DNA from: Pseudomonadales bacterium
GTDB taxonomy: Bacteria; Pseudomonadota; Gammaproteobacteria; Pseudomonadales; Ketobacteraceae
Assembly: GCA_020062665.1 (NCBI GenBank)
Contig: JAGUVW010000033.1
Location: 1-49,800, forward strand
Length of the DNA: 49,800 nucleotides
Direction of reading: 5' to 3'
Shown here: piece after piece, positions 1 to 8,850 of the stretch
How the letters are laid out: the number at the start of each line of letters is the position of its first letter
Position numbering within the stretch: position 1 is the stretch's first letter
Made by a program: the position numbers and the translations under genes
The notes under the pieces: model-generated
What the model saw: only the letters and a program-made list of their open reading frames with translations
What the model was told of the DNA's origin: nothing
Database searches by the model: none

Positions 1-605
1 AATGCCGCCAGCGCCAGTATCGATTCCACGACTGCGCGCTGCTCGGGCGTCTTGCAACCCAGATCGTCTACAGGCATTTCGCTGGCCTGGGGAAGTGCAA
101 GGGGACATTCCTCCTCACCAGACGCCTCCGTCAGCCGCACAACCCTGGCATCCGCCGCAAACCAGCGCGCCATCCGCGCCAGAAAATGCCGCCGCACCCC
201 GGCCACACCAAAAGGTTCCACCGTGATGCGGTGATACTGGGGATCGTCGAAATCAGCCCAGACATCAAGCGGCGGGGCCATGAACACCATCACCCCGCCC
301 GCCCGAATCACCCCGGCCAGCGCCGCAACGGCATCCACCGCCCAGCCATCGAACAGATCCACCACCACGCCATCGGCTTCCCGCCCCAGTTCGTGGTTGG
401 CCTTGTCCGCCGCCATGCACCACGCCCCCGACGGCGCCCGCGACGACAGCCACAGCCACTGTTCCTGGCCAACGTTTGTCCAGGGCTGCACACGACGCAT
501 CACCGCTTCTGCCGATCCGGTCACCAGTACGGCCCGGCGCACACGAGCCTCCCGCAAGCCGTGTCGCACGCTATCCAGTTCAGCGAGTGGATTGTCCTGA
601 TTCAT
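1..605 (-). CDS. tmcA: tRNA(Met) cytidine acetyltransferase TmcA, N-terminal part (cut by window edge)
   Basis: The gene starts at an ATG at 605 and runs off the left edge, so only about 201 N-terminal residues are visible. They match the layout of the TmcA N-terminal domain (DUF1726-like): a strand motif RRAVLVTGS near residues 23-31, WLWLSS near 50-55, a stretch GVIRAGGVMVFMAPPLDVW, and TPEQRAVVESIL at the visible end, which leads into the RecA-like helicase domain in this family. TmcA makes N4-acetylcytidine at the wobble base of elongator tRNA(Met), using acetyl-CoA and ATP. The helicase and GNAT domains lie outside the window. It is divergent from the gene at 660. The assignment rests on pattern resemblance to the E. 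coli protein recalled from memory. Confidence 0.8.
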   Translation of the reverse strand, partial: MNQDNPLAELDSVRHGLREARVRRAVLVTGSAEAVMRRVQPWTNVGQEQWLWLSSRAPSGAWCMAADKANHELGREADGVVVDLFDGWAVDAVAALAGVIRAGGVMVFMAPPLDVWADFDDPQYHRITVEPFGVAGVRRHFLARMARWFAADARVVRLTEASGEEECPLALPQASEMPVDDLGCKTPEQRAVVESILALAA

Positions 606-659
606 TTAAGAAATCTTTCCTATACTGAGTTAAACAACTGGCCAAGGCTGAATTTTCGC

Positions 660-1382
660 ATGGACAAGAACTACAGCAAGCGCGTTCGCTACGAATTCAT
701 TTTTCGCTCCGGGGAAGAATTCCAGTACCAGATCGAAATCGATCCCACCCGATTGGAACACCCTGCCCCTGTCAGCCCGCCGCCGGAATGGGCCAGGCTG
801 GACGTGGAAAAATGTTCGATCTGCCCGCTGCGCTCCGACGCCACCGAATACTGCCCGCTGGCATTGCGCATCGCGCCGATCCTGAGCTTCAGCCCCCATT
901 CGGCCTTCGAATCCGTGCAGGTGCGCGTCCACAAGGACACCATGACCATCGAAAGCCACACCACCGTACAGGAAGCCTACCGCTCCCTGATCGGCCTGAT
1001 CATGGCCACCAGCGGCTGCCCTCACACCGGCTTTTTCAAACCCATGGCCTGGTTCCACCTGCCCTTCGCCACCCAGGACGAAACCCTGTTCCGCGCCTGC
1101 GCCACCTTTCTGTTCTTCCAGTTCTTCGATCCGGCGGAGCCGCAGGCCGAAAGTCATTATTCGGACTTGAAAAAAGTCTACGAACAAATTCATATTGTGA
1201 ACCAGCAGATCGCGAAACGCTTGCGCAAGGCGTCGGCGGCGGAATCCGCCATCAACGCGCTGACCATCCTCGACATCTTCGCGCAATCGATCCAGCCCAC
1301 GCTGAACCAGTCGCTGCAACAACTGGAGTTTCTGTTCAAACCCCAGGTCAGCGAACTGAATTTCGAAATGCCCCAGGAATAA
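660..1382 (+). CDS. Conserved hypothetical protein with a Cys cluster
   Basis: A 240-residue soluble protein. The reading frame is open further upstream, but that part lies over the opposite-strand tmcA start. The ATG at 660 gives a protein beginning MDKNYSKRVRYEFIF. Residues 52-65 hold C-x2-C-x9-C (C52, C55, C65) and a further SGCPH is at about 118-122, so a metal site is possible. The C-terminal third is helical. No signal peptide or membrane segment is seen. It lies 18 bases upstream of the diguanylate cyclase gene, so the two are probably co-transcribed and a signalling role is conceivable. I do not recognise the family with confidence and assign no function. Confidence 0.75.
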   Translation: MDKNYSKRVRYEFIFRSGEEFQYQIEIDPTRLEHPAPVSPPPEWARLDVEKCSICPLRSDATEYCPLALRIAPILSFSPHSAFESVQVRVHKDTMTIESHTTVQEAYRSLIGLIMATSGCPHTGFFKPMAWFHLPFATQDETLFRACATFLFFQFFDPAEPQAESHYSDLKKVYEQIHIVNQQIAKRLRKASAAESAINALTILDIFAQSIQPTLNQSLQQLEFLFKPQVSELNFEMPQE

Positions 1383-1400
1383 CCGTTAACGGATGACAAG

Positions 1401-3002
1401 GTGAGCAACAGTCTGTGCAGATGGTTGGTGTTCGGCTGGCTCTGGCTGCTTTCATGCGCGGCCAGTGCAGGCTCGCAACCCGTGGTGATCGAGCTGAGCC
1501 AGGGCCGCGAATATTTCATCGCCGCGCTGCATGAACTGTACATCACAACCGGCGACATCAATCCACAGATGAGCGTGCCGGAACCCTCACAGCGCGTTCC
1601 CCTGGACAGACTGAAATCCGACGTCGGCAGTTACTGGGTGCACATGACCCTGCTCAATCGCTCCAGCGAACGGGAGTGGATGCTGGATGTGAGCAACGCG
1701 GTGGTGCAGCATCTAATCGTTCACAGCATCAGCAGCTCCCGCCATCGCATCAGCGAACAGGGCTTCGTGAAAACCTGGCCCTTCGACCTGCGCTACGGCA
1801 CCGAACTGGCGCTGACCCCCAATGAAATCACCGAAGTCTGGATTCATGTGCAGAATCCGTTCGGCTCATCGCAGCCGCTGTTTTCAGTACTGCCGATGGA
1901 AAAATACCAGCAGAAATCCTCCAGCTACAGCATGCACCTGCTGATTGCGCTGGGCGCGCTGGTGATTCTGGCGATTTACCAGATCGTGATTTTTGTGCCC
2001 ACCCGCGATGGCGCTTACGGCTGGTCGGCACTGACCCATCTGGCCGCCGCGTTTGCCTGGGCCGTGCAGTGCAAATCGCTGCTGTACAGCGTGTCGCTGG
2101 GCGCACACTGGTATTCGCTGTATCTGCCTCTGTTTGTGGCGCTGGCTGGCCTGTTGCAGTTTGGGCGCCACTATCTGCGCGTGCACTATCCTCATCCCCT
2201 GGCCTACGCGCTGGATGCGGGCACCGCCATCGTGCTTATCTGCGCAGTGGCCGGGCTGTTGCTGCCGGTGCATCAGTATCCCTGGCTGCTGACCAAGGTT
2301 GCCGTGCTGGCACTGATACTGATGGTAGCGGCTGGCATCTGGCGCTGGCGCGAGCGTTTCGCCGCCATTCGTTATTATCAGATCGGCGTTTCCGTACTGC
2401 TGGTGTGCTACCTGTTCTACCTGCTGGATCAGGCGCTAAAACTGTATCTGGTGGAAAACGGCATTCTGGCCGCCGCCCGCCTGCAACTGCTGGTGATGAT
2501 CCTGTTCATGCTGGGCCTGATCGATCGCATGAGTCTGGTGCAGCGGGAACGTTCGCAGCAAAACACCCGCACTGCCACCGATCCGGTGACCGGCCTGCCC
2601 AACCGCACCGCCTTCGAACGCGACGTCCGCGCCTGGGAAGCCTACTGCAACGAAGGCATCCTGACGGATTTCTATCTGAGTTTTTTCGACGTGAACAGCC
2701 TGCAGGAAACCAACAAGTCCAAAGGCCACAAGGAAGGTGATCGCCTGCTGGTACTGGTCGGCAAGTGGCTGCTGCAACAGTCCGGCAATCACAACGTGTA
2801 CCGCATCGGCGGCGATGAATTTCTGGTGTTGAGCCAGAAGACCATTCACTGGGACATGGCCGCGCTGGATCGCTATTTGCGCCAGGAAGGCTATCGCAAC
2901 ATTCAGGTCAGCATAGGCAGCAGTTGCTATTCCGAAAGCAGCTGCCGCTCCAGCCTGCTGAAAATCGCCGACGAGCGCCTGCACAAGCGGGCCATGGAAT
3001 GA
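1401..3002 (+). CDS. Membrane diguanylate cyclase (7TM-DISM plus GGDEF)
   Basis: A 533-residue protein starting at GTG 1401; the ATG at 1393 runs into a stop at once. Order: signal peptide (about 1-23), an extracytoplasmic 7TMR-DISMED2-like beta domain (about 25-165), seven membrane segments (about 175-375), then a GGDEF domain from about 390. The GGDEF domain begins with ATDPVTGLPNR and has an intact active-site GGDEF at 470-474 (YRIGGDEF), so it should convert two GTP to c-di-GMP at the inner membrane. No RxxD inhibitory site is visible just before GGDEF. The DISM module is known to sense ligands, often carbohydrates, outside the membrane. It follows the 660 gene by 18 bases and converges with the DUF342 gene, whose end is 6 bases away. 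Confidence 0.9.
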   Translation: MSNSLCRWLVFGWLWLLSCAASAGSQPVVIELSQGREYFIAALHELYITTGDINPQMSVPEPSQRVPLDRLKSDVGSYWVHMTLLNRSSEREWMLDVSNAVVQHLIVHSISSSRHRISEQGFVKTWPFDLRYGTELALTPNEITEVWIHVQNPFGSSQPLFSVLPMEKYQQKSSSYSMHLLIALGALVILAIYQIVIFVPTRDGAYGWSALTHLAAAFAWAVQCKSLLYSVSLGAHWYSLYLPLFVALAGLLQFGRHYLRVHYPHPLAYALDAGTAIVLICAVAGLLLPVHQYPWLLTKVAVLALILMVAAGIWRWRERFAAIRYYQIGVSVLLVCYLFYLLDQALKLYLVENGILAAARLQLLVMILFMLGLIDRMSLVQRERSQQNTRTATDPVTGLPNRTAFERDVRAWEAYCNEGILTDFYLSFFDVNSLQETNKSKGHKEGDRLLVLVGKWLLQQSGNHNVYRIGGDEFLVLSQKTIHWDMAALDRYLRQEGYRNIQVSIGSSCYSESSCRSSLLKIADERLHKRAME

Positions 3003-3008
3003 TCCGCG

Positions 3009-4724
3009 TCAGCGCACCGTAAAGAACGCAATGCTTTCGTCCTTCGCCTTGATCCGGCACGGGCCTTTTTCTTCGCGCACCGGAATTTCCTTGTCCACAT
3101 AACGGATCGTCACGCCGGGAAACAGCGATTTCTGCACGTTGATTTCCAGCGTCTCTCGCACCGACTTGATGGTCTCCATCAGCTGGTGACGGCTCTGCTT
3201 CAGAATTAGCATCAGTTTTTCGTAGTGCGCGATCGTATTGTTGATCTTGTTCACCTGATCCACGATGTCAGGCGAACCCGTCTTGCTGTCGAACTGACGC
3301 AACGCCCCGCGCATGCCGCGCACCACATTCACCCGCTCGCCCAATTCTTCGTTGATATTGACAAGTTCCGCCAGCTCGGTGGCAAAGCGACGGGAAAAAT
3401 CCACTGCCGTATGAATGTAGGACGGCGCCCCCAACACATTGCAGTCCAGGGACTTGAGCGGACAAAGCAGACCACCGAGAATCTTGCCTTCGTTACGTTT
3501 CGAGCTGACTACCTCGATCTCATCCGCAACCACATGACAGTGCATCAAATGCTTGATGACGGTAACTTTGCCACCTGCCGCAATGTCGGCGTACTGCGCA
3601 TAGTTGGCATGAAAATCACCGCCGCACTGGAGCTTTACCGAGCACACGGGCAGGCCGGTTTTTTCATCCCTGTGCTCCGTTTGCCGGCCCAGCACACCTT
3701 TGCCCACGATCAGGCTGCGACCCGCTTCCACCGACGCCGACTCCACATAGTCGCACACCATCACATCACCGGTAGCCTTCACGCTCATGCCTTCACGCAC
3801 GGAGCCCTGAATCAGCACCGAACCATCAAAGATGATGTTGCCGGTGCGCAGATCCACATCCTGAACACAATAAGTGTCCGCCACCATCATGCCTGAATCG
3901 CTGCGCAGCGCCACGCCCTTGCGCGACGCGACCAGCATGTTGTGATCAGTGGAATTGAGTTCGGTGCCTTCCCCTGCCACCAGCGGACGCTCCAGCGGCG
4001 CGGCGGCAAATAACGTTTCGCCCAGCACAGTGGTGCCAGGCGTTCCGGGAACCGGGGGCGTTCGCACCATCAGGATGTCGCCGGGTTTCACCAGATGGAT
4101 TTCACCGAAATCATGCATATCCACCGTGCCGTCATCGCGCAGCTGAGGCTTCATCAGGCGATCCTGTACTGGCTCAACCTTGAAATGAAATTCCGCCTGC
4201 CGGGTTTCACCAACGGACACACCTTCTGCCACCAGTTCGCGCAGGCGAGTGCCCGGCGGCATATTATCCAGCCGGGTTGCCAGTGCCTGCAGAATGTTCT
4301 GCTTGATGCCGAATACCACGCCGAGATCCGCCAGGTAACGGGCGAAGTCAGCCGCGCCGGGATTCTCGCCACCGAAGGCCGTTTCGATCATCATGAAGCA
4401 CTGCATTTTGTCGGGGCTGATTTCCAGCTCCACGTGGGCGGGACGTTTTTCAGCCACGACAACGGACACCGCGGGCGCGGCGTCCACTGGAGCGGGAGCC
4501 GGAGCGTCCTCTGTTGTCACCGCCTGCCGCTGATCATGTTGCAGCTTCTTGAAGATCTTGCACGCTTTCTGCAGCGCTTCCTCATCCAGCAGATACCGGC
4601 GAAACTCCGTGCGCTGGAACTGGCCAGCCAGCTCCTTTTCATCCACCACCGCCTGATCCAATCCATAGATATTCAGGGAGATCTTGTCTCCATCAACGGA
4701 CGGTTCAAAACGAATATCGGGCAT
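3009..4724 (-). CDS. FapA/DUF342 family protein
   Basis: A 571-residue soluble protein. The N-terminal half has the FapA-type region (AEGVSVGETRQAEFHFKVEP..., then HLVKPGDILMVRTPPVPGTPG). The middle is a repetitive right-handed beta-helix-like stretch (DVDLRTGNIIFDGSVLIQGS, SVKATGDVMVCDYVES), followed by a C-terminal coiled coil (about 420-520). This is the DUF342 architecture, described as polymerising and linked to flagellar or polar placement in some species. Here it is alone on its strand with no flagellar neighbours. It converges with the diguanylate cyclase gene, which may hint at a surface-behaviour role, but that is inference. Confidence 0.85.
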   Translation of the reverse strand: MPDIRFEPSVDGDKISLNIYGLDQAVVDEKELAGQFQRTEFRRYLLDEEALQKACKIFKKLQHDQRQAVTTEDAPAPAPVDAAPAVSVVVAEKRPAHVELEISPDKMQCFMMIETAFGGENPGAADFARYLADLGVVFGIKQNILQALATRLDNMPPGTRLRELVAEGVSVGETRQAEFHFKVEPVQDRLMKPQLRDDGTVDMHDFGEIHLVKPGDILMVRTPPVPGTPGTTVLGETLFAAAPLERPLVAGEGTELNSTDHNMLVASRKGVALRSDSGMMVADTYCVQDVDLRTGNIIFDGSVLIQGSVREGMSVKATGDVMVCDYVESASVEAGRSLIVGKGVLGRQTEHRDEKTGLPVCSVKLQCGGDFHANYAQYADIAAGGKVTVIKHLMHCHVVADEIEVVSSKRNEGKILGGLLCPLKSLDCNVLGAPSYIHTAVDFSRRFATELAELVNINEELGERVNVVRGMRGALRQFDSKTGSPDIVDQVNKINNTIAHYEKLMLILKQSRHQLMETIKSVRETLEINVQKSLFPGVTIRYVDKEIPVREEKGPCRIKAKDESIAFFTVR

Positions 4725-5024
4725 GACACCCCTTCCGGCGCAACGCGCCTTAGCGCAAGCAATGATTTAAATATAGCTCCAAGTGGCTGATATTTCAGAT
4801 TTGATACATCCATCAAATAGATGCAAACCAAAGGTGATAACCCGACACAGACATAGCACTCGTTCATCTAACGCCTGAATTCTGGCCATGATGCAGCAGC
4901 AGAATGACGGACATCATCTCCGCTGCGAATCCACTGCGTTTTTTTCCGCGCAATCAACAACATGGGGAATCGAATGCGACTATTCTTTTAGGACGCCAAC
5001 CGGGACACACTGCGGGAGCCCTCC
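4725..5024. other. Intergenic region, divergent promoters
   Basis: About 300 bases between the leftward DUF342 gene and the rightward CBS gene. It is AT-rich near 4765-4830, as expected for promoters facing both ways. Small reading frames here lack good ribosome sites. I see no RNA gene, repeat or terminator. Confidence 0.5.
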
Positions 5025-5456
5025 ATGAAAACTCCGAAAATAACTGCCGACATCATGGCAACGCAGGTAATGCACTGCACCGAGAAAGACACTCTGGCAA
5101 CCGCCCACAAACTGATGCGCGATCACCAGATACGCCACATGCCCGTGGTAGACAGTAGCACCGGTGAATTTCTGGGGCTGGTCACCCAGAAGGAAGTGTT
5201 GCGACAGGCCTTTACCATTGCCGGCACCCGAGGCATCGCTGCGCTGGAATCTGCCGAAGCCAAAATTCCCATCGTGGATGTGATGAGCCGTGACGCAGAA
5301 ACCGTGCAACCGCAACTGCCTCTGCTGGACGCCGGCCGCTATTTTCTGGAGAGCAAGCACGGCTGCCTGCCGGTGGTGGTGGACGGAAAGCTGGTGGGCA
5401 TCATCACGTCGGCCGACTTCGTCAAACTGAGCGTCACACTGCTGCAACAAACGTAA
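5025..5456 (+). CDS. CBS-pair domain protein
   Basis: A 143-residue protein consisting only of two CBS motifs (about residues 8-62 and 84-140): the first reads ADIMATQVMHCTEKDTLATA, with HMPVVD further on, and the second VDVMSRDAETVQPQLPLLDA, with GCLPVVVDGKLVGIITSADF. CBS pairs bind adenosyl ligands such as AMP, ATP or SAM and act as regulatory modules. A free-standing pair may regulate a partner in trans. The start is supported by GGGAG six bases upstream of ATG 5025. It is 123 bases upstream of, and co-oriented with, the MscS channel gene. Confidence 0.9.
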   Translation: MKTPKITADIMATQVMHCTEKDTLATAHKLMRDHQIRHMPVVDSSTGEFLGLVTQKEVLRQAFTIAGTRGIAALESAEAKIPIVDVMSRDAETVQPQLPLLDAGRYFLESKHGCLPVVVDGKLVGIITSADFVKLSVTLLQQT

Positions 5457-5579
5457 GGACGGAAGCAACGCCTGCTCACAGGTTTCCCGCAACAGGATTT
5501 CCCGTACGCTGATGATTTCCGCTGGCATAAGCAGCTTGTGCCTGTAACATAAGGTGCTTTACCAACAGGAGAATCGATC

Positions 5580-6398
5580 ATGCTGGAAAAATACCTTCCC
5601 AAGGAATTCACGCAGGAACTGTTGCTGCAATGGCTGATCAACTTTGGCGCCGCCATCGTGGTGTTCATCGTTGGCCGCTTCATCGCAAAAGTTATCGTGA
5701 AACTGCTCTCCCACGCCATGCGCAGCGGCAAAATGGACGATCTGCTGGTGAGTTTCATCGCGTCCATCGTGCAATCGGTGCTGATGCTGTTTGTCATCAT
5801 CGCGTCGCTGGAGCAATTAGGGCTCGATACGACCTCGCTGGTAGCCCTGCTCGGCGCCGCCGGTATCGCAGTCGGCCTGGCATTGAAGGATTCACTGCAG
5901 AACTTTTCTTCCGGCGTGATGCTGATTATCTTCCGCCCTTTCAAGACCGGGGATTTCATCGAGGCAGGTGGCGTCACCGGGCTGGTCGAGCATATCGGCA
6001 TTTTTACCACCAACCTCAGAACCGGCGACAACAAGGAAGTCATTGTCCCCAACGGCCAGATTTATGGCGGCACCATTACCAACTACTCGTCGAAGCCCAC
6101 CCGACGAGTCGACATCACAGTGGGCATCTCTTACAACAGCGACATCAAAAAAGCGAAGGAAATCATTCAGGAGCTGCTGCTCAAGGACACCCGCATACTG
6201 CGCGATCCGGCACCGATGGTTGCGGTGGGCGCGCTCAACAGCTCATCCATCGACCTGGTGATACGACCCTGGGTGAACTCGGGGGACTATTGGGCGGTGA
6301 TGTGGGATTTCAACGAGAATGTGAAAGGTGCGTTCGATACTGCAGGAATAGTAATACCCTTCCCGCAGATGGATCTGCATCTGCACAAGAGCGAGTGA
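5580..6398 (+). CDS. Small-conductance mechanosensitive channel (MscS family)
   Basis: A 272-residue inner-membrane protein close to the usual MscS length (E. coli 286). Three N-terminal membrane helices end in the Gly/Ala-rich pore helix (LLGAAGIAVGLALKDSLQ, about 91-108), followed by the conserved beta domain start (GVMLIIFRPFKTGDFIE) and the family's IVPNGQIYGGTITNYS. MscS channels open under membrane tension and release solutes on hypo-osmotic shock. AGGAG eight bases before ATG 5580 supports the start. A bidirectional terminator follows at 6412. Confidence 0.93.
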   Translation: MLEKYLPKEFTQELLLQWLINFGAAIVVFIVGRFIAKVIVKLLSHAMRSGKMDDLLVSFIASIVQSVLMLFVIIASLEQLGLDTTSLVALLGAAGIAVGLALKDSLQNFSSGVMLIIFRPFKTGDFIEAGGVTGLVEHIGIFTTNLRTGDNKEVIVPNGQIYGGTITNYSSKPTRRVDITVGISYNSDIKKAKEIIQELLLKDTRILRDPAPMVAVGALNSSSIDLVIRPWVNSGDYWAVMWDFNENVKGAFDTAGIVIPFPQMDLHLHKSE

Positions 6399-6411
6399 AG
6401 CAGATAGAAAA

Positions 6412-6445
6412 AAGGGTGAAGTTTCTAGCTTCACCCTTCCTTTTA
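6412..6445. terminator. Bidirectional rho-independent terminator
   Basis: A perfect 10-base stem AAGGGTGAAG (6412-6421) / CTTCACCCTT (6429-6438) with a 7-base loop. It has T-rich sequence on the right and A-rich on the left, so it can stop both the mscS transcript and the convergent cold-shock transcript. Confidence 0.9.
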
Positions 6446-6449
6446 TTAC

Positions 6450-6659
6450 TTAGATAACTTGTACGTTTTCAGCCTGCGGACCTTTCTGGCCCTGGGTCAC
6501 ATTGAACTGTACACGCTGGCCTTCGGTCAAGGTTTTGAAACCAGAACCACTGATCGCACTGAAATGAACAAATACGTCTGGCCCATTATCCTGCTCAATA
6601 AAACCAAAACCTTTGGATTCGTTGAACCATTTAACACGGCCGGTTGAAGCGTTTGACAT
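6450..6659 (-). CDS. Cold-shock protein, CspA family
   Basis: A 69-residue single OB-fold protein. [15 protein letters not shown] carries RNP1 (KGFGFI) and VFVHFSAI carries RNP2. CspA-type proteins bind single-stranded RNA and DNA and melt mRNA structure. It has its own promoter at 6827-6854 and a leader of about 160 bases, typical of temperature-responsive csp mRNAs. It cannot be told from sequence whether it is cold-induced or constitutive. Confidence 0.95.
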   Translation of the reverse strand: MSNASTGRVKWFNESKGFGFIEQDNGPDVFVHFSAISGSGFKTLTEGQRVQFNVTQGQKGPQAENVQVI

Positions 6660-6826
6660 AAAATTTACCTGATTTTCCAGTTTGAAATGACTACCCGAAG
6701 GTAATGTGACTCAAAGCAAGGCTGCTTGGCAGGAGTTACTGATGAAGGTCACGACGAGCACTTTTGAAGGATATTTCGTTTTCGACAATCACGTTGGCAC
6801 ACTGCAAATTAGGCAATGCTAACCCG

Positions 6827-6854
6827 ATTATAGCCTTAACCCTTTTGGCGTCAA
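6827..6854 (-). promoter_or_regulatory. Sigma-70 promoter of the cold-shock gene with long 5' leader
   Basis: On the minus strand TTGACG (6849-6854), a 16-base spacer and a perfect TATAAT (6827-6832). Transcription from about 6820 would give a leader of about 160 bases before ATG 6659, the long untranslated leader characteristic of CspA-family genes. The promoter sits just after the stop of the pseudouridine synthase gene (6861), so csp can be expressed independently of the upstream Wadjet operon. Confidence 0.75.
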
Positions 6855-6860
6855 CGGGGT

Positions 6861-7709
6861 TTACTGCCAGTACTTCCGGATTTTTGCCAGCTCGACAAAC
6901 GGTTCAACCATTCGCCCCCTAACAGGGCACATAAAACGCAGCCGGATCGCAGAAAGGTGCAATCCTCCTGTAGTTTTTTCACCATAAAGTGGATCACCCA
7001 ATACTGGATGCCCAATGGCGGACAGATGGCGTCGGATCTGGTGCTTGCGCCCGGTATCAATCTGTACCGACAGCAAGCTGGAATCTGCGCCCCGTTCCAA
7101 CACGCGAACATGGGTCAATGCTGCCTTGCCGTCGAGGGGGGAATCGATATCGAAGGCATCCTGCAATACGTCACCGGTCACACGCACCTGATACTGTTTT
7201 TCCATGGCGCGGGATGCAAACAGATGACTGAGTTTGTCCGCCATCGTTCCTTCGTGCGCCACCAGCATCAGGCCGCAGGCGTCGCGATCCAGACGATGCA
7301 CCAGATAGACCTGTCTTTTGTTTTCGAAATGCAATTCCACCTGACGCAACAGGCTGCAGTGATCACCCCATTCCGTGCCCTGCGACAATATGCCCGGCGG
7401 CTTGAACCACACACTGTATTGTCCGACGTCTTCAATCAATTCCGACGGCTGAGGTTTGATCGCCAGCAGCGTTTCATCATAGTGAAAGGAAAGTTTGCTA
7501 CCGGCAGGCACCGGCGCAGTGGCGCGACGCAATCGCTGCAAGCCGCCCTTGCGCTTTTTGACACGCAGTGCGCCGCAATTCAGCGCGTGCTTGATGCGTC
7601 CCTTGGCAAGCCCCGTCTTCTGCGCCAGGTAGTCCGCCACAACAGGAATGTCTGTCGCAACGGTTTCTTCCAACACGCAGTGCCGGGGCGGAAGCGCGTC
7701 ATTCGACAT
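6861..7709 (-). CDS. RluA-family RNA pseudouridine synthase
   Basis: A 282-residue protein. The catalytic motif HRLDRDACGLMLVA (RLD with the nucleophilic Asp) and the later SPLDGKAALTHVRVL and GRKHQIRRHLSAIGHPVLGDPLYG are diagnostic of RluA-type enzymes, which isomerise uridine to pseudouridine in rRNA or tRNA. An S4-like N-terminal part (residues about 15-70) is visible. The substrate site cannot be read from sequence. The start codon overlaps the end of jetD by 11 bases, so it is very probably translated from the Wadjet mRNA; no separate promoter is obvious. Confidence 0.93.
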   Translation of the reverse strand: MSNDALPPRHCVLEETVATDIPVVADYLAQKTGLAKGRIKHALNCGALRVKKRKGGLQRLRRATAPVPAGSKLSFHYDETLLAIKPQPSELIEDVGQYSVWFKPPGILSQGTEWGDHCSLLRQVELHFENKRQVYLVHRLDRDACGLMLVAHEGTMADKLSHLFASRAMEKQYQVRVTGDVLQDAFDIDSPLDGKAALTHVRVLERGADSSLLSVQIDTGRKHQIRRHLSAIGHPVLGDPLYGEKTTGGLHLSAIRLRFMCPVRGRMVEPFVELAKIRKYWQ

Positions 7710-8850
7710 CGGGCTGCAGCTCCTGGTCGACGAAGCGACTGTGCCTGATCAGCGTGGGCAGCAATACCCGATCTGCATAAGCGCAGCCGGTGGTCGCGAT
7801 AAAAGTCTGCCCTGCCTTTTTTGCCTGCTGGGGCAGATGTCCGCCACCCATTTCGACATAGCGCCGCAAACGCTCATAGCCAGGACGCCAGGCGGTCAAC
7901 GCAGGAAACTGTTGCCGCAACGCCAACAGGATTCCCATGCCACTCCAGTCCAGATCACCAAAAAAATACAGTGGCAAGGCGGCATCACCATCGAACCAGG
8001 CGGCCTCGAAGCGTTCGACGGTGTAGGTATCGGTCACCTGGCTATAAAAGAAATGCACTTTCTCGCGCTGCCGAATGGCTTGCGAGGCTGCCTTGAAACC
8101 GGCGCCGAATATTACCGCCATGGCACGGGCATCGGGCAACTGACCCAGACAGGCGCGCAAATAGGTGTCCTGATTTTCGATGATCAGGATGCCTTCGCAA
8201 TCCGCCGGCAAATGCACCTGCAGAAACAGCGGGCGCTCGCGCAACTGGCGCAGGCAATCGGGGTAGAGTCGCTGCAGTAACTCCTGCTTGTCGTCAAGAA
8301 ATTTGGAATCGCCCCAGAAGCAGGTGGCCGATAATTCCCGCAACGTGTATACATCGCTGATTCTGTCACGCACACTGGCAAACGCCTCGACGATTTCCTG
8401 CGGCGTACGGCCAGGTACTTTCAGATTGGCCTGGGACAGCGCGCGACCACGATCAGCGAACTTGCCCGCAGCGGCGAACAACGCATCCTGCAACGCCATG
8501 CGCTCTTCATCCACTAACGTGCGGCCCAGCCATTGCCGCAACAGCGGCGCCTTTTCCAGCTTCAGATAAACCCAGGCACCGTCGTAAGGTGTTTCTTGTT
8601 GCTGCAGGGTGGATGCGGGCGGAAACTCCAGCCGCAGTACGGAGAAAGGTTCTTCCGTCAGCCACTGAATCCGATTGAACAGCTGCGCGGCACTGTCATC
8701 GCGATAATCGAACAGGGGCTGCGCCCAGCCACCCGGACGCAAACGCACGCGGGGAATCTTGCCCGTTTCCACACTGTCCAGCAGCCGCGCCAGCAATTCC
8801 TGAATAAAGGGTTCTTCATCGACCCAGATGGGACATTCCATGGTTGTCAC
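7699..8850 (-). CDS. jetD: Wadjet protein JetD (DUF3322/DUF2220, Toprim-like nuclease subunit)
   Basis: A 383-residue protein. The C-terminal half carries the Toprim-type GDLDWSGMGI (298-307, with D299 and D301), the DUF2220 signature related to topoisomerase VI/Spo11 subunit A. Earlier DUF3322-like sequence makes up the N-terminal half. In Wadjet (MksG in Mks systems) this subunit cleaves closed-circular plasmid DNA after the SMC motor JetABC has extruded it. The start overlaps the jetC stop by 4 bases (ATGA). The stop lies 11 bases inside the pseudouridine synthase gene. Confidence 0.92.
   Translation of the reverse strand: MTTMECPIWVDEEPFIQELLARLLDSVETGKIPRVRLRPGGWAQPLFDYRDDSAAQLFNRIQWLTEEPFSVLRLEFPPASTLQQQETPYDGAWVYLKLEKAPLLRQWLGRTLVDEERMALQDALFAAAGKFADRGRALSQANLKVPGRTPQEIVEAFASVRDRISDVYTLRELSATCFWGDSKFLDDKQELLQRLYPDCLRQLRERPLFLQVHLPADCEGILIIENQDTYLRACLGQLPDARAMAVIFGAGFKAASQAIRQREKVHFFYSQVTDTYTVERFEAAWFDGDAALPLYFFGDLDWSGMGILLALRQQFPALTAWRPGYERLRRYVEMGGGHLPQQAKKAGQTFIATTGCAYADRVLLPTLIRHSRFVDQELQPDVE

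Noticed and set aside
630..1322. Open frame on the minus strand opposite the 660 gene
   Set aside because: It is the shadow of the plus-strand gene, which has a better start and a plausible operon with the diguanylate cyclase.
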